63,178 bases of DNA from positions 1 through 63,178 of the forward strand of contig PBNV01000063.1 in NCBI GenBank assembly GCA_002723345.1, read 5' to 3'. Both the position numbers and the translations under genes were made by a program. Of this stretch, positions 24,479 to 34,483 are shown piece after piece (positions within the stretch are counted from its first letter, which is position 1; every line of letters starts with the position of its first letter). Source of the stretch: Rhodospirillaceae bacterium (lineage in GTDB: Bacteria; Pseudomonadota; Alphaproteobacteria; Rhodospirillales; UBA2165). The notes under the pieces are model-generated. The model did not search any database and had not been told where the DNA came from. It worked only from the letters and a program-made list of their open reading frames with translations.

Positions 24479-24663
24479 CAGCGTTGCTCCCGTAAAATAG
24501 AGGTCTAGCAATACGTACACGATCCGGTCGAACATAGATACCTTTGCATAAATAAGAACCGGGGTGGTTGCGGGGTAAAGGCAATTGTTGAAACATCTAC
24601 TCACACAATGTTTATTCGATTAAACTAGAATAGGGCGGTGAATTTCGCCTCTGGAGTGAAGGA

Positions 24664-25269
24664 ATGGAGGGAGATATGGGAGGAGTTGCAAGAGAACCTA
24701 TGACCGAAGTGAATGTTACGCCGGAAGAAATGGAGAAACGTATCGCTCGATTTGCCGATATGGTGCCGTATAAAGACACGATGAACGCTGCCCACGACAT
24801 TCCCTCTGAGGCCATGCAGATGATGTCGTCGGACAAGGTTTTCCCGTTGATGTGTCCTGCGGACTGGGAAGGCCGGTCTAAAAGTGCGGCGGTCAAGGGT
24901 GCGCCGGGTCTGACTGTTACCATTGCCGAGTGCCCGCCGGGCGACTCGTCGGGACTACACAAGCACTTAAACACTGTCGAAAATTTTTTTTGCGTTGAGG
25001 GGACCTTCGAGATTTTGTGGGGCGCAAATGCTGAACATAAAATCACTCTGAAGCCACTAGACTTCATCTCGATCCCCGCGGGCGTCTATCGGGAGTTTCG
25101 CAATACCGGCGATGTTCTGGGGCGGCTATTCGTGGCGATCCAATCTCCACCAGGAGAAAAACGTGACACTGTGGTCCATGCAGCGGCAACTGGAGATCTC
25201 ATCGAAGAGCGCTGGGGTCCGTCAACGCGCGAGGCCATGGCAGGCATTGGGGTGAAATTTGGAGAATAA
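24664..25269 (+). CDS. Cupin-domain protein
   Basis: This 201-aa protein has one central cupin barrel. The first metal motif is GLHKHLNTVENFFCVEG, and the second is weaker (FISIPAGVYREFRNTG), with no clear final histidine. Other Met codons at 24676 and 24700 could be the start; the first follows a GGAG. It is followed after about 100 bp by a quinone reductase and another oxygenase on the same strand. The role is unknown. Confidence 0.75.
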   Translation: MEGDMGGVAREPMTEVNVTPEEMEKRIARFADMVPYKDTMNAAHDIPSEAMQMMSSDKVFPLMCPADWEGRSKSAAVKGAPGLTVTIAECPPGDSSGLHKHLNTVENFFCVEGTFEILWGANAEHKITLKPLDFISIPAGVYREFRNTGDVLGRLFVAIQSPPGEKRDTVVHAAATGDLIEERWGPSTREAMAGIGVKFGE

Positions 25270-25370
25270 AAACAACTGTGGTCTCTAAAAGCACGGTGTG
25301 AATGTCGTAACCCATGGATACCAGAGTACAATGCTACCCATTAAAATACCTGCCCAAGGAGTAAGTGATT

Positions 25371-26348
25371 ATGCAGTCCCGTGTCGTTAAGCTCGCCAAA
25401 CAAGGCGCCCCATCTGTGATGACGGTTGAAACTGTCGAAATGGGTATGCCCGGTCCGGATGAAGTGCTGATCAAACAGAATATCATTGGTTTTAATTACA
25501 TGGATATTTATCAGCGCTCAGGTATGTATCCACTTGAATTGCCGAGTGGCATCGGCCTGGAAGCTGCTGGTACGATTGAGGTCGTTGGAGATAACATCAC
25601 CGAGTTTAAGGTTGGCGAACGCGTCGCCTATGCCACGGCTCCGTGCGGTGCCTATGCTGATTACCGGACCTTTCCGGCGGAGAGGGTGGTCCACCTACCT
25701 GAAAATATCAGTGATGAGCATTGCGCTGCCACCTTGTTCAAGGGCATGACCGTCGAATACCTGTTGAACCGCTGCTACAATATTAAACGGGATGAGAAGG
25801 TTTTGTTCCTGGGTTCCGGCGGTGGTGTGGGAACTTTGGCCGGGCAGTGGGGTAAATCAAAAGGCGCATTTATGATCGGCGTCGACGGCGGCGAAGAAAA
25901 ATGTGATCTGGCGCGGCAAAATGGCTACGCCGAAGTGATCGACTTTACCAAGGAGGATGTTGTCGCCAGGGTCAAAGAGATCACGGATGGCCAAGGTGTG
26001 CCTGTTGTCTACGATCCAATTGGTGGCCCTACCTATGAACAAACCCTCGACTGCTTGGGACCACGTGGTTATTTCATTTCTTTTGGTACGACTGGCGGCC
26101 CAATGCCAAAGGTTGATCCGCCAATTCTCCAAAAACGTGACTCGCTGTATTTCACGAGGCCAACCGTCGCTACTTATACAGCCAAGCGAGAGGATCTCGT
26201 GACTTCAGCCACGTCCGTGTTTGAGATGATAGAGTCCGGTGCCGTCAAAGTTGAAATTGGTCAGCGTTATTCCTTGGATCAGGCCGTCAAAGCGCATGAA
26301 GAGACGGAGGCGGGAAAAACTGTCGGTTCATCGATTTTGATCACGTAG
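25371..26348 (+). CDS. NADPH:quinone reductase-like medium-chain oxidoreductase
   Basis: This 325-aa zinc-free medium-chain dehydrogenase is of the zeta-crystallin/Qor type. GroES-like substrate domain features include IGFNYMDIYQRSGMYP and GIGLEAAGTIEVVG. The NAD(P)-binding motif is LGSGGGVGTLAGQWGK, and the C-terminus reads EETEAGKTVGSSILI. No structural zinc cysteine cluster is seen. The ATG at 25371 follows AAGGAG with a 9-nt gap. It lies 16 bp before an oxygenase gene and is probably in one operon with it. Confidence 0.87.
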   Translation: MQSRVVKLAKQGAPSVMTVETVEMGMPGPDEVLIKQNIIGFNYMDIYQRSGMYPLELPSGIGLEAAGTIEVVGDNITEFKVGERVAYATAPCGAYADYRTFPAERVVHLPENISDEHCAATLFKGMTVEYLLNRCYNIKRDEKVLFLGSGGGVGTLAGQWGKSKGAFMIGVDGGEEKCDLARQNGYAEVIDFTKEDVVARVKEITDGQGVPVVYDPIGGPTYEQTLDCLGPRGYFISFGTTGGPMPKVDPPILQKRDSLYFTRPTVATYTAKREDLVTSATSVFEMIESGAVKVEIGQRYSLDQAVKAHEETEAGKTVGSSILIT

Positions 26349-26364
26349 TTAATGGAGAAATGTC

Positions 26365-27339
26365 ATGCCTGTGGATGCGGTTCGCCATGCCAATCCGGAA
26401 GAAATTCCAGTTATTGATATCGCTGACTTGTTAGCAGGAGACCAGTATGCCCGCGTTAGTGTGTCCGAGGACATAGTTCGCGCGGCGGAAAAGACGGGTT
26501 TCTTCTATGTGGTTAACCACGATGTTCCTCAGTCACTCGTGAATGATCTTATGCGTCTGGCCACCTCATTTTTCGCTCTAGATGAGGTGGATAAACTTAA
26601 GCTCGGGTTAGCTAATTCAGCATGCTTTCGAGGGTATCTGCCGCTCGACTCGACGGGATCGGATCCCAAGTTGCGTCGTTATCTTGAAGCTTTTCAGATT
26701 GGCGAAGAGCATAAGCCCGAGGGGTACTATGAATCAATGATGTACGGTCCTAATCAATGGCCCGAAAAACCATCAGAGCTTCGCTCTGTTATGAGTGCTT
26801 ACCACAGAGAAATGGATGCCTTGGCAGACCAACTTCAAAGAGCATTTGCACTTGGTATTGGATTTGAAGAAGAGTTCTTTCTTCAATTTTACAAAAAGCC
26901 CCTTAACCAACTGCGCCTGCTGCATTATCCGCCACAACCGGAACATCAAGATGAGGGGGTAATTGGGGCTCAGGCGCATACAGATGCTGCCTCATTTACG
27001 ATCCTTCTCCAGGATCAGAAGGGTGGTTTGGAGGTGGAAACACCCTCCGGAGAATGGGTGGTAGCGACACCGTTGGAGGGGTCCTTCGTTGTCAATATTG
27101 GGGACTTCTTGAGAAACTGGACGAATGGCAATTTCTTATCCGTCAAGCATAGGGTTATTAATAATTCCCAGGCAGATCGTTACTCGGTACCGTATTTTCT
27201 TGACCCTGATCTCTCGGCCATTGTCGAGCCAATTGATTTTTTTACGAGTGCTAATAATCCACCGCGATATGAACCGGTTCATGTAGGCAAGTATTTGTGC
27301 GAGAGGTTTGATTCTATATGGCCGCGCAAGCGAAGCTGA
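26365..27339 (+). CDS. Isopenicillin-N-synthase-like 2-oxoglutarate/Fe(II) oxygenase
   Basis: This 324-aa oxygenase is the second of its kind in the window, distinct from the one at 19.7 kb. The DIOX_N part has IPVIDIADLLAG and TGFFYVVNHDVP. The iron pair HxD is in AQAHTDAASFTILL, the distal histidine in VKHRVINN and the RxS motif in ADRYSVPYF. It is probably cotranscribed with the quinone reductase before it. Known relatives oxidise flavonoid-like, beta-lactam or ethylene precursors in other organisms. The substrate here is unknown. Confidence 0.87.
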   Translation: MPVDAVRHANPEEIPVIDIADLLAGDQYARVSVSEDIVRAAEKTGFFYVVNHDVPQSLVNDLMRLATSFFALDEVDKLKLGLANSACFRGYLPLDSTGSDPKLRRYLEAFQIGEEHKPEGYYESMMYGPNQWPEKPSELRSVMSAYHREMDALADQLQRAFALGIGFEEEFFLQFYKKPLNQLRLLHYPPQPEHQDEGVIGAQAHTDAASFTILLQDQKGGLEVETPSGEWVVATPLEGSFVVNIGDFLRNWTNGNFLSVKHRVINNSQADRYSVPYFLDPDLSAIVEPIDFFTSANNPPRYEPVHVGKYLCERFDSIWPRKRS

Positions 27340-27392
27340 TTTGCGTTAATGATTAAATGGTAGTCATTTTTGAGAAAAGCCTAATTAATAAT

Positions 27393-28052
27393 CTATTCGT
27401 GCGACGTGCCAAATAATCTGTCTCCAGCGTCCCCTAGGCCTGGGACTATGTAAGCATTCTCGTCCAGATGGCTGTCAACAGCAGCAACTAGGAGATATAC
27501 GTCAGGGTGTGCTTCATGAAATCGCCCAACACCCTCTGGTGCAGCGACAAGAGCCATAAATCTGATATTTTTTCCAGGAACACCGTGGCGTTTTAAAATG
27601 TCTGTGGCATATTTGGCTGAGTTTCCAGTTGCCAACATTGGGTCAACGATGATGTATGTTTGTCCCTCATACTCTGGGATTTCGACCATATACTCCACAG
27701 GCTGTTTGGTCTTCTCATCTCTATAGCAGCCTATATGACCAACAGTTGCACCAGGTAGAAGTTCTATAAACCCATCGGTCATGCCTAATCCGGCCCGTAG
27801 GATTGGGATTATCACGATCTCACTTTGGGCAATCTCGTTACCACTGCACTTACCCATCGGCGTTTCTACTTCTGCGGGCGTAACATCCAGGTTCTTCGTG
27901 ATTTCATATCCTAGAAGCAGTCCGATCTCTTTTAACAACTGACTAAAAACTGCTTTACCCGTATTAACATCTCGCAGACGCAGCAATTTATGTTGCACGG
28001 CAGGGTGCACTACTATTTCGAGGTTTTCACTTTTAAACGATTTAGTCATCAT
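27393..28052 (-). CDS. upp: Uracil phosphoribosyltransferase
   Basis: Upp converts uracil and PRPP to UMP in pyrimidine salvage. The 219-aa protein has the PRPP-binding loop VDPMLATGNSAKYA, the uracil-recognition C-terminus YIVPGLGDAGDRLFGT, and LRAGLGMTDGF. Length and motifs are normal. The start is one of two consecutive ATG codons, with a GTG just before them. It may work with the CodA-like amidohydrolase at 7-8 kb, although they are 19 kb apart. Confidence 0.95.
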   Translation of the reverse strand: MMTKSFKSENLEIVVHPAVQHKLLRLRDVNTGKAVFSQLLKEIGLLLGYEITKNLDVTPAEVETPMGKCSGNEIAQSEIVIIPILRAGLGMTDGFIELLPGATVGHIGCYRDEKTKQPVEYMVEIPEYEGQTYIIVDPMLATGNSAKYATDILKRHGVPGKNIRFMALVAAPEGVGRFHEAHPDVYLLVAAVDSHLDENAYIVPGLGDAGDRLFGTSHE

Positions 28053-28162
28053 CACTTAATTCCACTATTGATCGACGAAATAATAGAGTTACAGCTTTTC
28101 CGTATTAGAATGCAAAATAGAGAAAATCAAAATTTTAAGAGGTCTCAAGGGGATTAACTCAC

Positions 28163-28956
28163 ATGACGTTTCAATTGGGCGCGGATGGAGTGGACATTTA
28201 TGAACGTGTTATCGTGCCACTCTGGTTCGAGCATTGGGCAGAGGCCCTAATGCGGCTAGCAAAACTTAAACCGGGTAATACCGTGCTAGACGTCGCATGT
28301 GGGACCGGTGTCGTAACCCGGTTAGCAAAGAAAATTGTAGGTCCGAATGGCGGCGTAAGCGGTTTGGATATGAACGCCTCGATGATTAGTAGGGTGAAAA
28401 GTTTAGCCAAAGACTTGGATATAAGATGGATAGAGAGTGACGTATTTGCGAGCGGCTTAGGCGAGGCTCAATATGACGTTATATTGTCTCAGCAAGGCTA
28501 TCAGTACTTTCCGGATAAGCAGAGGGCATTAGACGAATTGTATCGTCTGCTATCACCGGAAGGTCGATTAATATTTCTGTATGGGACGGTCAAAGCGTTT
28601 ACACCCAAGCAGTATGCAATGCTGTTGAGAAATATATTTCAATTGAGGCCGCCCATATACAGCGTCGTCAACGGGAAACACCCCCTCCAGCGGATCTCAA
28701 GAGCGGGCTGAGGGCGGCAGGATTCACCGACATTAAAATAGAGCGACAGGAACTTATGATTGAGATACCACTTGCTCCAGAATTCGTTCCCCTCCATCTG
28801 GGCTCAATGCCCATTGGTGACAAGTTCTCCGCTCTCTCGGCTGAAACAAAAAAAGAGTTTATAAATGAGGTGGAGGCTTCGATGGCCGGTTTTGCTCGTG
28901 AAACCAAAATCATTTATCCAGATGCTGTACATGTGGCGGTTGGTCTGAAGGCATAA
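28163..28956 (+). pseudogene. SAM-dependent methyltransferase, frameshifted
   Basis: The first 170 or so codons encode a class I methyltransferase. SAM motif I is VLDVACGTGVVTRLA, motif II follows as SGLDMNASMI, and YDVILSQQGYQYFPD is the post-II strand. Near 28670-28690 the frame changes: in the minus-one frame the sequence continues PPPADLKSGLRAAGFTDIKI and runs to GLKA before TAA at 28954-28956. Repairing one missing base near the run of C would give about 264 aa, a normal length. It is either a real loss of function or a sequence error in a homopolymer. Confidence 0.75.
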
Positions 28957-29083
28957 ATATTTTGAGGAATTACTCTGCTGCAAGAGGGTTATTTGCTTCA
29001 GGCGCCAGCGACAGATGAGGCATGTTTGAATTAAAACCCTCAAAAAAAATTCTGCTGGGTCTCACACATAAAGAGCGACAGAA

Positions 29084-30829
29084 TTATTTGCCGGGAATTA
29101 CCGGTAATAAAATGTATGGCTGTTTTTCGTTGTCGAAATGCAGGGTTACATTGTTGTTAAAAATCTCTGGGGGTCTGTCTTCTGTGTCATCATGCAGAAA
29201 AGGCCCAACCCCCGTGAAAGCATTTTTCATATTTGAAAGGCCACTATCTACCTCGCCCGGAAATACGTAGTCTTTTCCACGAACACTTAGAGCTATTCGA
29301 AACCCTCTCGGCACAACAATGCACGTCGGCCAAACCTCAATGTCCAGTTCGTATACCTCTCCAGGCACTAATGGTTGTTTTTCATCATGACTATGAAATG
29401 GTCGCCATATTTTGCTCTTTTGTTCATCCAGTTTTCGATTAGATGCGCGCAGCCATCCTTGTGCGATAGGGGTATGGGGGTCCAGTGCACCTTGAAAAGT
29501 TATCTCCTGCAGGTCGGGTGAAAAAATACGGAAAACCAAAAATAGATCTGCGTCTATGGTATCTGAGGAAATCCATAGTTTAGAGGCCATTGGCCCCGTG
29601 AGTTCCATGTCATTCTTTAAGGGGTCAGAAACAAAAGTCAGGCCGTCTGATAAACCTCTGTAAGTACAGGTGGTATTAGCACCGGATGGGGTTTCTGATA
29701 ATTTGTCGCCCCTGGGGTCCAGAAAAAACTTGGTCCATTGGGTGCGAGCTATCGGCCATTCATCCTCAAACCGCTCGACAAATTTTTCACCTGGATGGCG
29801 GACTTGTAATTGAACTCTCCGGCGCTCATTCCAACCGTTGTCCTTTCCTTTTAAAAAATGGTCAAAAAATGCCAGTTGTATCTCCCTGCCATAGTCCGTG
29901 TAAAATTCGGTCCAATGTTCGATACCATGGACCTCCAACCATTTCTGCGAAGAACCCGCATCGCAATAACCCTCAAAGTTTCCTCTGGGGTGTAACCCAT
30001 TCCCTCCCCAATTGGCGGATGACAGGAGAGGGACCTCTATATTTGTGAGGTCAGGTGTGCGCTCGTTCCAATACTCATCTATCAAAGTGTGTTCTTTTAC
30101 ACTGGCACCGAGATCTTCCCGATTGCATCCAAGCTCCTCTTTTGTGAGTGTCTCGGGGCCTGACACGTAATCTCCTGTCATTCGAGATACTAGGCCACGG
30201 GAACCGAGCCCGTATTGGACTGAGTGCACTTGCTTATCGTACCAATTCTTCACAAAAGTGGTCAGGATGCCTCCGTGATGACACATGTCTCTATAAAAAT
30301 CGACAGCGCCCTCCCAGACACACATTGCTGCCAGGGAGGGTGGCCGTTGAGCTGCTACCTGCCACTGATTAATCGCGTAATAACTTATTCCGTTTAGGCC
30401 AACTTTACCGGAAGACCAGGGTTGGCTTCCTGACCATTCTACGCAATCATAAAAATCCTTGGTTTCGCGGGGGCCCCAGCATTCAACATACCCGGGAGAG
30501 CGCCCGCAGCCTCTGGAGTCAACACGCACACATACGTATCCCTCTGGGATCCACTTTTCTGGATCTACCACTTCCCATTGTTGATATTGATTAGTCGAAT
30601 TAGCTGTCACATCTGGATGTTCTTCGGCCATACGCTGCCAGCAACTTACATAACCATCTTCAAAGTGCAGCCATTTCCCATATGGGCCATAACTTAGGAT
30701 CACAGGATATTTGCCATCTTCCATGGGTCGGTAGACATCACAACGGAGTGTCAACCCGTCGTCCATCGTAATGGGCACGTCCCAATCAATAGCCATTCCA
30801 TCCCGATGCTCAGTGTATTGCTGTGTCAT
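29084..30829 (-). CDS. CocE/NonD-family acyl hydrolase (X-Pro dipeptidyl-peptidase-like), copy 2
   Basis: This 581-aa alpha/beta hydrolase is of the CocE (S15) family. The nucleophile elbow is GLNGISYYAINQW. DSRGCGRSPGY lies upstream, and the histidine region is HGIEHWTEFYTDYG. A C-terminal jelly-roll domain of the X-Pro peptidase type follows (LWISSDTIDADLFLV, VWPTCIVVPRGFRIAL). It is clearly paralogous over its full length to the gene 29 bp upstream, so the two arose by tandem duplication. The family cleaves esters or amides such as cocaine or glutaryl amides. The substrate here is unknown. Confidence 0.87.
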   Translation of the reverse strand: MTQQYTEHRDGMAIDWDVPITMDDGLTLRCDVYRPMEDGKYPVILSYGPYGKWLHFEDGYVSCWQRMAEEHPDVTANSTNQYQQWEVVDPEKWIPEGYVCVRVDSRGCGRSPGYVECWGPRETKDFYDCVEWSGSQPWSSGKVGLNGISYYAINQWQVAAQRPPSLAAMCVWEGAVDFYRDMCHHGGILTTFVKNWYDKQVHSVQYGLGSRGLVSRMTGDYVSGPETLTKEELGCNREDLGASVKEHTLIDEYWNERTPDLTNIEVPLLSSANWGGNGLHPRGNFEGYCDAGSSQKWLEVHGIEHWTEFYTDYGREIQLAFFDHFLKGKDNGWNERRRVQLQVRHPGEKFVERFEDEWPIARTQWTKFFLDPRGDKLSETPSGANTTCTYRGLSDGLTFVSDPLKNDMELTGPMASKLWISSDTIDADLFLVFRIFSPDLQEITFQGALDPHTPIAQGWLRASNRKLDEQKSKIWRPFHSHDEKQPLVPGEVYELDIEVWPTCIVVPRGFRIALSVRGKDYVFPGEVDSGLSNMKNAFTGVGPFLHDDTEDRPPEIFNNNVTLHFDNEKQPYILLPVIPGK

Positions 30830-30858
30830 ATGGGTTTGTCTCGTTCTCTCAATTGCTC

Positions 30859-32643
30859 TTAGAGCCTTTCCTTTTCCGGTATAATTGGAAGCATTACAAA
30901 AGCCTGTTTGTCTGGGCCAGTATGCAATGTCACCTGACCTCCGAAAATGCTTGCAGGTCTATCTCTCGGATCATCATGTTTGAATAATCCGCAACCGGTC
31001 CATTCACCATATTCTCCAAAATCAGTTCCCTGGCCGCCCGGATAAACATAGTCCTTACCTCTAACCGAGAAGCCGAGCCGGTAACCTTTTGGAACGACAA
31101 TGCATGTAGGCCAAACCTCCACGTCTACCTCATAGGTATCCCCGGGTGTTAATAATTGTATTTCATCGTGTGTATGGTAAGGCCGATAAGGTAAAGTTAG
31201 CTTCTCGTCCAACTTTCGATGTGAGCATCGGAGCCAACCTTGGGCAATAGGGGTGTGCGGATCGAGTGCCCCTTGAAATGTTACTTCTTTCATGTCTGGA
31301 GTGAAGGCTCTAACTACGAGGAAAAGATCAGCGTCTTCTGTCTCCGAAGCAACCCAGAGCTTGGAAGCTATGGGACCAGTAATTTCCATATCGTCTGTTA
31401 ATGGATCAGATAGGAAGGTGAGCCCATCAGAGAAACCCTGGTAGTTTGCACTATTGTCCGCAGACTGTGGTTCGGTATCAATAGTCATTGTATCCGTGTG
31501 AAGATAATACTTTGTCCACTGTGTCCGAGCGATAGGCCACTCATCCTCTGCTCGCTCAACAAACACTTCACCTGGATGACGAATTTGGAGTTGGACCTTT
31601 GGTTGCGTTTCCACCCAACCTGTGTCCTCACCTTTAAGGAAATGTCCAAAAAACCTTTTCTGGAGGTCCACTCCATAATCTGTGTAAAAATGTGTCCAAT
31701 GTTCTATGCCGTGAGCTTCCAGCCATTTGTGCTTGGAGGAAGATCGGAGATATCCCTCAAAATTACCGCGGGGGTGGAGCCCTTGACCGCCCCAGTTCGC
31801 GGTCGACAACATTGGCGTTTTGATTTTCTTATGGTCTGGCATGCGTGACTGCCAAAATTCATCGGTGTCTAATTTGTTTGCCAGACATTCCTCGTAAAAA
31901 TTGTGTCTTTTTGCTCCGAGTTCCTCCTCAGTGAGTGTTTCGGGACCGGAGACCCAATCACCCGTCATGCGTGAGAGTTTTCCTCTGCTACCACGACCAT
32001 TTTGGAGGGTATAAACCTGTGCTTCTGACCAGTCCTGAACAAACCCTCGACAAAAGATACCCCCATGCCACGCCATATCTCTGTAAAAATCGAGTGCGCC
32101 TTCCCATGCGCACATCGCTGCCAGATGCTTTGGCTGGATTGAAGCGGTTTGCCATTGGTTTTCTGCATAGTAGGAGATGCCATTCAGACCGACCTTACCA
32201 TTTGACCAAGATTGGATACCGGCCCAATCGACGCAGATTGCTTGATCCTGGGCCTCCCGCCACGACCAAATATCTATTACACCTTCAGAACGACCAGCGC
32301 CCCTTGAGTCTACACGCACGACAACATAATCGTCAGGCACCCATTTCTCTGGATCAACCACTTCCCACTGTTGATATTTATTTGTGGAATTGGCCGGTAC
32401 GTCTGGACGGTCTTCGCACATCCTGCGCCACTGATCACCATATCCATCCTCAAAGTGGAGCCACTTTCCATAAGGACCATAGGAGAGAATAACAGCATAT
32501 TTTCCTGGGTTCACTGGTCGGTAAACATCGCAACGCAATATTATGCCATCGTCCATCTCGATGGGGACATCCCAATCAATGGCCATGCCGTCGCGATAAT
32601 CCGTTTTGTATTCTGTGTTTTCGGCACCATTATCTGTCGCCAT
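30859..32643 (-). CDS. CocE/NonD-family acyl hydrolase (X-Pro dipeptidyl-peptidase-like), copy 1
   Basis: This 594-aa paralogue of the next gene has the same architecture: VDSRGAGRSEGV, GLNGISYYAENQW with the nucleophilic serine, HGIEHWTHFYTDYG, and a C-terminal jelly roll. The start at 32643 follows AGGGGAAA; six extra codons upstream are unlikely. No signal peptide is present, so the enzyme is cytoplasmic. It begins the operon and is divergent from an XRE-cupin regulator 324 bp away, which is a good candidate for its control. Confidence 0.87.
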   Translation of the reverse strand: MATDNGAENTEYKTDYRDGMAIDWDVPIEMDDGIILRCDVYRPVNPGKYAVILSYGPYGKWLHFEDGYGDQWRRMCEDRPDVPANSTNKYQQWEVVDPEKWVPDDYVVVRVDSRGAGRSEGVIDIWSWREAQDQAICVDWAGIQSWSNGKVGLNGISYYAENQWQTASIQPKHLAAMCAWEGALDFYRDMAWHGGIFCRGFVQDWSEAQVYTLQNGRGSRGKLSRMTGDWVSGPETLTEEELGAKRHNFYEECLANKLDTDEFWQSRMPDHKKIKTPMLSTANWGGQGLHPRGNFEGYLRSSSKHKWLEAHGIEHWTHFYTDYGVDLQKRFFGHFLKGEDTGWVETQPKVQLQIRHPGEVFVERAEDEWPIARTQWTKYYLHTDTMTIDTEPQSADNSANYQGFSDGLTFLSDPLTDDMEITGPIASKLWVASETEDADLFLVVRAFTPDMKEVTFQGALDPHTPIAQGWLRCSHRKLDEKLTLPYRPYHTHDEIQLLTPGDTYEVDVEVWPTCIVVPKGYRLGFSVRGKDYVYPGGQGTDFGEYGEWTGCGLFKHDDPRDRPASIFGGQVTLHTGPDKQAFVMLPIIPEKERL

Positions 32644-32967
32644 TTTGATTTCCCCTTGCAACTTAAATGTGAGAATTCTAGAGAACAGTCTCTGTTTTTT
32701 GGCCTCGTAACCCTGTAAGCATAGAGTATTTTATCTTTAGCGCATTCATTATCTGTTTCGAAAAAATTATATTATAAGAAAATATAAAAAAGAAATAGTC
32801 GTCAAGTTGTGACTTTTTGTGGTGGTAAAGTCGTGAAGAATCGGCCTATCAACGGTTAAGCAGATTTTTGACCGACCTAGAAAAAGATTTTGTTTATTGA
32901 ATTATCCTAACGGTCGAGTTGGAAATCCGATGGATAATAATGTCAATCGCGACGTGGGGGACCGTCA
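32644..32967. promoter_or_regulatory. Divergent promoter region with inverted repeat
   Basis: This 324-bp region separates the CocE-like operon from the XRE-cupin regulator. It holds a very AT-rich stretch at 32755-32800. The inverted repeat GACTTT-N10-AAAGTC at 32811-32832 could be an operator for the adjacent regulator. No gene is seen. Confidence 0.4.
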
Positions 32968-33669
32968 ATGTTGAAGTTGGACAAACTACAAAGAAAGTTA
33001 AACACTGACGATAGAGACGAGAGTGCTCATGGACCCATTTCACTTGGAACTCATGTAAGGGGTATTCGTAACGCTGCAGGGCTAACACTCTCTGAGATTT
33101 CTAAGAGATCGGGATTATCTGTATCTGCGATTTCAAAGATTGAACGGGATCAGATTTCGCCGACGTTCTTCAATCTAATGCGTTTGGCTGAGGCATACGG
33201 GATTCATATTGCGGACCTGGTAAGTACGAAACAACCCGAAGAAACAGTTACTGCCAGGTTGGCCGTAACTAGGAAGAGCGAGCGTTCGTTCACAGAAGCT
33301 GATCAATATAGCATGGCATCTTTGTGTGGAAATTTAGAACAAAAACGAATGAAGCCTCTTATAAACCGGGTGAGCCCTGAGGATCCGAATAATCCCGTGG
33401 AGAACATCGCTCATCACGGAGAAGAGTTTATCTATGTTATTTCAGGAAAAGTCCAAATCCGCACCGACTTCTATCAGCCCATATACTTAGAAGAGGGTGA
33501 CAGCATATACTTCGATAGCTCGATGCCTCATGCTTTCGTAAGTGCAAGCGATGAAGATGCAGAAATTTGTGCGATTTGGTTACCCGCGGAGGGCCATAAT
33601 CACGTAGAGGTTGAGCAAGAATTTGAGAACGTCGTGAGGCTACGGCAGCCTCTTAACACAAAAAAATAA
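32968..33669 (+). CDS. XRE-family regulator with C-terminal cupin domain
   Basis: This 233-aa regulator has an N-terminal helix-turn-helix (IRNAAGLTLSEISKRSGLSVSAISKIERDQ, about residues 33-62, shown in the sequence as one continuous Cro/C1-type domain) and a C-terminal cupin (HHGEEFIYVISGK, then DSIYFDSSMPHAF). Such proteins (SutR/PuuR type) bind a small ligand in the cupin and control nearby catabolic genes. It is divergent from the CocE-like operon and convergent with the CoxMSL-like operon, so either may be its target. Confidence 0.88.
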   Translation: MLKLDKLQRKLNTDDRDESAHGPISLGTHVRGIRNAAGLTLSEISKRSGLSVSAISKIERDQISPTFFNLMRLAEAYGIHIADLVSTKQPEETVTARLAVTRKSERSFTEADQYSMASLCGNLEQKRMKPLINRVSPEDPNNPVENIAHHGEEFIYVISGKVQIRTDFYQPIYLEEGDSIYFDSSMPHAFVSASDEDAEICAIWLPAEGHNHVEVEQEFENVVRLRQPLNTKK

Positions 33670-33680
33670 CATCGTAGTTA

Positions 33681-34469
33681 CTAAATTGAATAACCTAAAA
33701 ATGGTTTAACCGCTTGCAAGAACTGAGAGGGATCCTGTAGCTGCGGGCAATGCCCAACACCAGGTAGTTCAAGAAGCTTGGAACCTTTGATGCCTTTATT
33801 TAATTCGTGAGACAATTCTGGAGGCGTAGTCGCATCGGCCAAGCCAACCACAACGAGTGTTTCATTATCGATATTTTTGAGCTTGGGGCGATTATCTAGT
33901 TTCACAAGCGACAAGGCGGCGTTCGCAAACAAATTAGGATCCGTATCAGATAGGCGAGCCTTGCGTTGTTCCACTATTTTTTGATTGTCGGCAATAAAGT
34001 CCTCGGGAAACATGCGCAGGATTGCTGCATCCAGGACGGAGGACATTCCCTCGCTCACTGACTTGCGCGCAAGAATTCTAACCGGTTCTTTTGCCGGCTC
34101 TGGAAAGCCTGGGCCAGTATCTACGAGGACTAATTTTTTAAACCTATCTCCGTGATTTATGGCCATGGTGCCTGCCACAAATCCTCCAAAACCATTTGCC
34201 AAGAGGTCGGTCTCTTGAGGAATGGATAATTCATCCATTGCCCCAACAATTAAGTTTGCATAATCTTCAATAGTCTCGCCAATGGGACCCGTGGACGCGC
34301 CAAATCCAGGGAAATTAAAACGCGTGACTTTACGCTCAGTGGCTAACTCCTCAATCACAAGATCATAGACAGACATTTCAGCAAGGAGGGTTGGAAGGAG
34401 AACGAGACTGGGGCCAGTCCCTATTTGTTCATAATCAACTGTACTGTCACCAACATTAATGGTCGCCAT
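33681..34469 (-). CDS. Alpha/beta hydrolase
   Basis: This 262-aa alpha/beta hydrolase has TGPSLVLLPTL for the oxyanion region and an acid in VVGLADATTPPE. The catalytic histidine is in LPGVGHCPQLQDP. The usual nucleophile position reads LLANGFGGFVAG, where G-x-G-x-x-G has replaced the expected G-x-S-x-G. The nucleophilic serine is therefore missing or displaced, which makes catalysis of the usual kind doubtful. It lies 14 bp behind the CoxL-like gene and is the last gene of that operon. Confidence 0.82.
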   Translation of the reverse strand: MATINVGDSTVDYEQIGTGPSLVLLPTLLAEMSVYDLVIEELATERKVTRFNFPGFGASTGPIGETIEDYANLIVGAMDELSIPQETDLLANGFGGFVAGTMAINHGDRFKKLVLVDTGPGFPEPAKEPVRILARKSVSEGMSSVLDAAILRMFPEDFIADNQKIVEQRKARLSDTDPNLFANAALSLVKLDNRPKLKNIDNETLVVVGLADATTPPELSHELNKGIKGSKLLELPGVGHCPQLQDPSQFLQAVKPFLGYSI

Positions 34470-34483
34470 ATGGTATATCCCTT

